From positions 1 through 12,323 of the forward strand of contig CAKTYF010000053.1 of the NCBI GenBank assembly GCA_934631995.1: a stretch of 12,323 nt of DNA. Direction: 5' to 3'. This stretch comes from an uncultured Eggerthellaceae bacterium. GTDB taxonomy: Bacteria > Actinomycetota > Coriobacteriia > Coriobacteriales > Eggerthellaceae. The notes under the pieces were generated by a model. That model ran no database searches. It was not told where the DNA came from and saw only the letters and a list, made by a program, of their open reading frames with translations. How positions within the stretch are numbered: the first letter of the stretch is position 1; each line of letters begins with the position of its first letter. The position numbers were made by a program, and so were the translations under genes. Below are positions 12,286-12,323 of the stretch, piece by piece.

Positions 12286-12323
12286 CTACTCATTACGGGC
12301 TGCCAGCGCAACCGGTTGTCCAC
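12286..12323 (-). CDS. Possible 3' end of an upstream gene
   Basis: One minus-strand frame at the right edge reads GQPVALAARNE and then TAG at 12286, 24 bases before the next start codon. The residues look like an ordinary protein tail and the spacing would suit an operon partner of the small membrane protein. Twelve codons are too few to identify it, and another frame ends in TAA at 12293. Confidence 0.25.
   Translation of the reverse strand, partial: GQPVALAARNE

Noticed and set aside
1..12323. CRISPR arrays, tRNA or rRNA genes, insertion sequences, phage attachment sites
   Set aside because: No regularly spaced repeats, cloverleaf-like genes, transposase motifs or terminal inverted repeats were found; the dyads at 11603-11640 are only two copies.

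Overview
The window carries a minus-strand cluster of housekeeping genes followed, further upstream on the same strand, by an accessory regulatory locus. Moderate G+C, the order secA-prfB then ftsE-ftsX-S41 peptidase, a release factor 2 gene without the programmed frameshift, a transketolase split into two genes and a large P-loop ATPase/BTAD regulator together suggest an actinobacterium, probably of class Coriobacteriia (Eggerthellales-like). This is inference from gene content; no rRNA is present.

Read in the direction of transcription (right to left), the order is: a possible gene end at the right edge; a small acidic tail-anchored membrane protein (12261-11794) with its own terminator; a 264-base gap with tandem operator-like dyads and a candidate promoter; a regulator gene (11529-8839) encoding a MalT/LuxR-like ATPase followed by a winged-helix-BTAD DNA-binding module; a 433-base gap with a candidate secA promoter; then secA (8405), prfB (5577), the two transketolase halves (4486 and 3654), ftsE (2629), ftsX (1752) and the start of an S41 C-terminal processing protease (812) that runs off the left edge. 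From secA to the protease, genes overlap or lie within 35 bases of each other, so they look like one operon joining protein export, translation termination, pentose-phosphate metabolism and FtsEX-controlled cell-wall remodelling. FtsEX typically gates murein hydrolases, and an S41 protease gene beside ftsEX is also known from Bacillus.

The most unusual signal is in the regulator. Its frame is open for 656 codons, reads the first beta-strand of a winged-helix domain (LRVNLWGCF), meets TAG, reads ANIG, meets a second TAG, then continues in the same frame with the rest of the winged helix and a complete BTAD domain. No frameshift occurs in about 2.7 kb, and the second half has no convincing start of its own. 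The locus is either a very recent pseudogene with two amber mutations 15 bases apart, or an amber-interrupted regulator whose DNA-binding half is made only by readthrough or recoding. In the same window, release factor 2 carries SPT where the stop-codon-reading tripeptide SPF is expected. A link between the two is speculation, since TAG also serves as an ordinary stop for ftsE and ftsX here.
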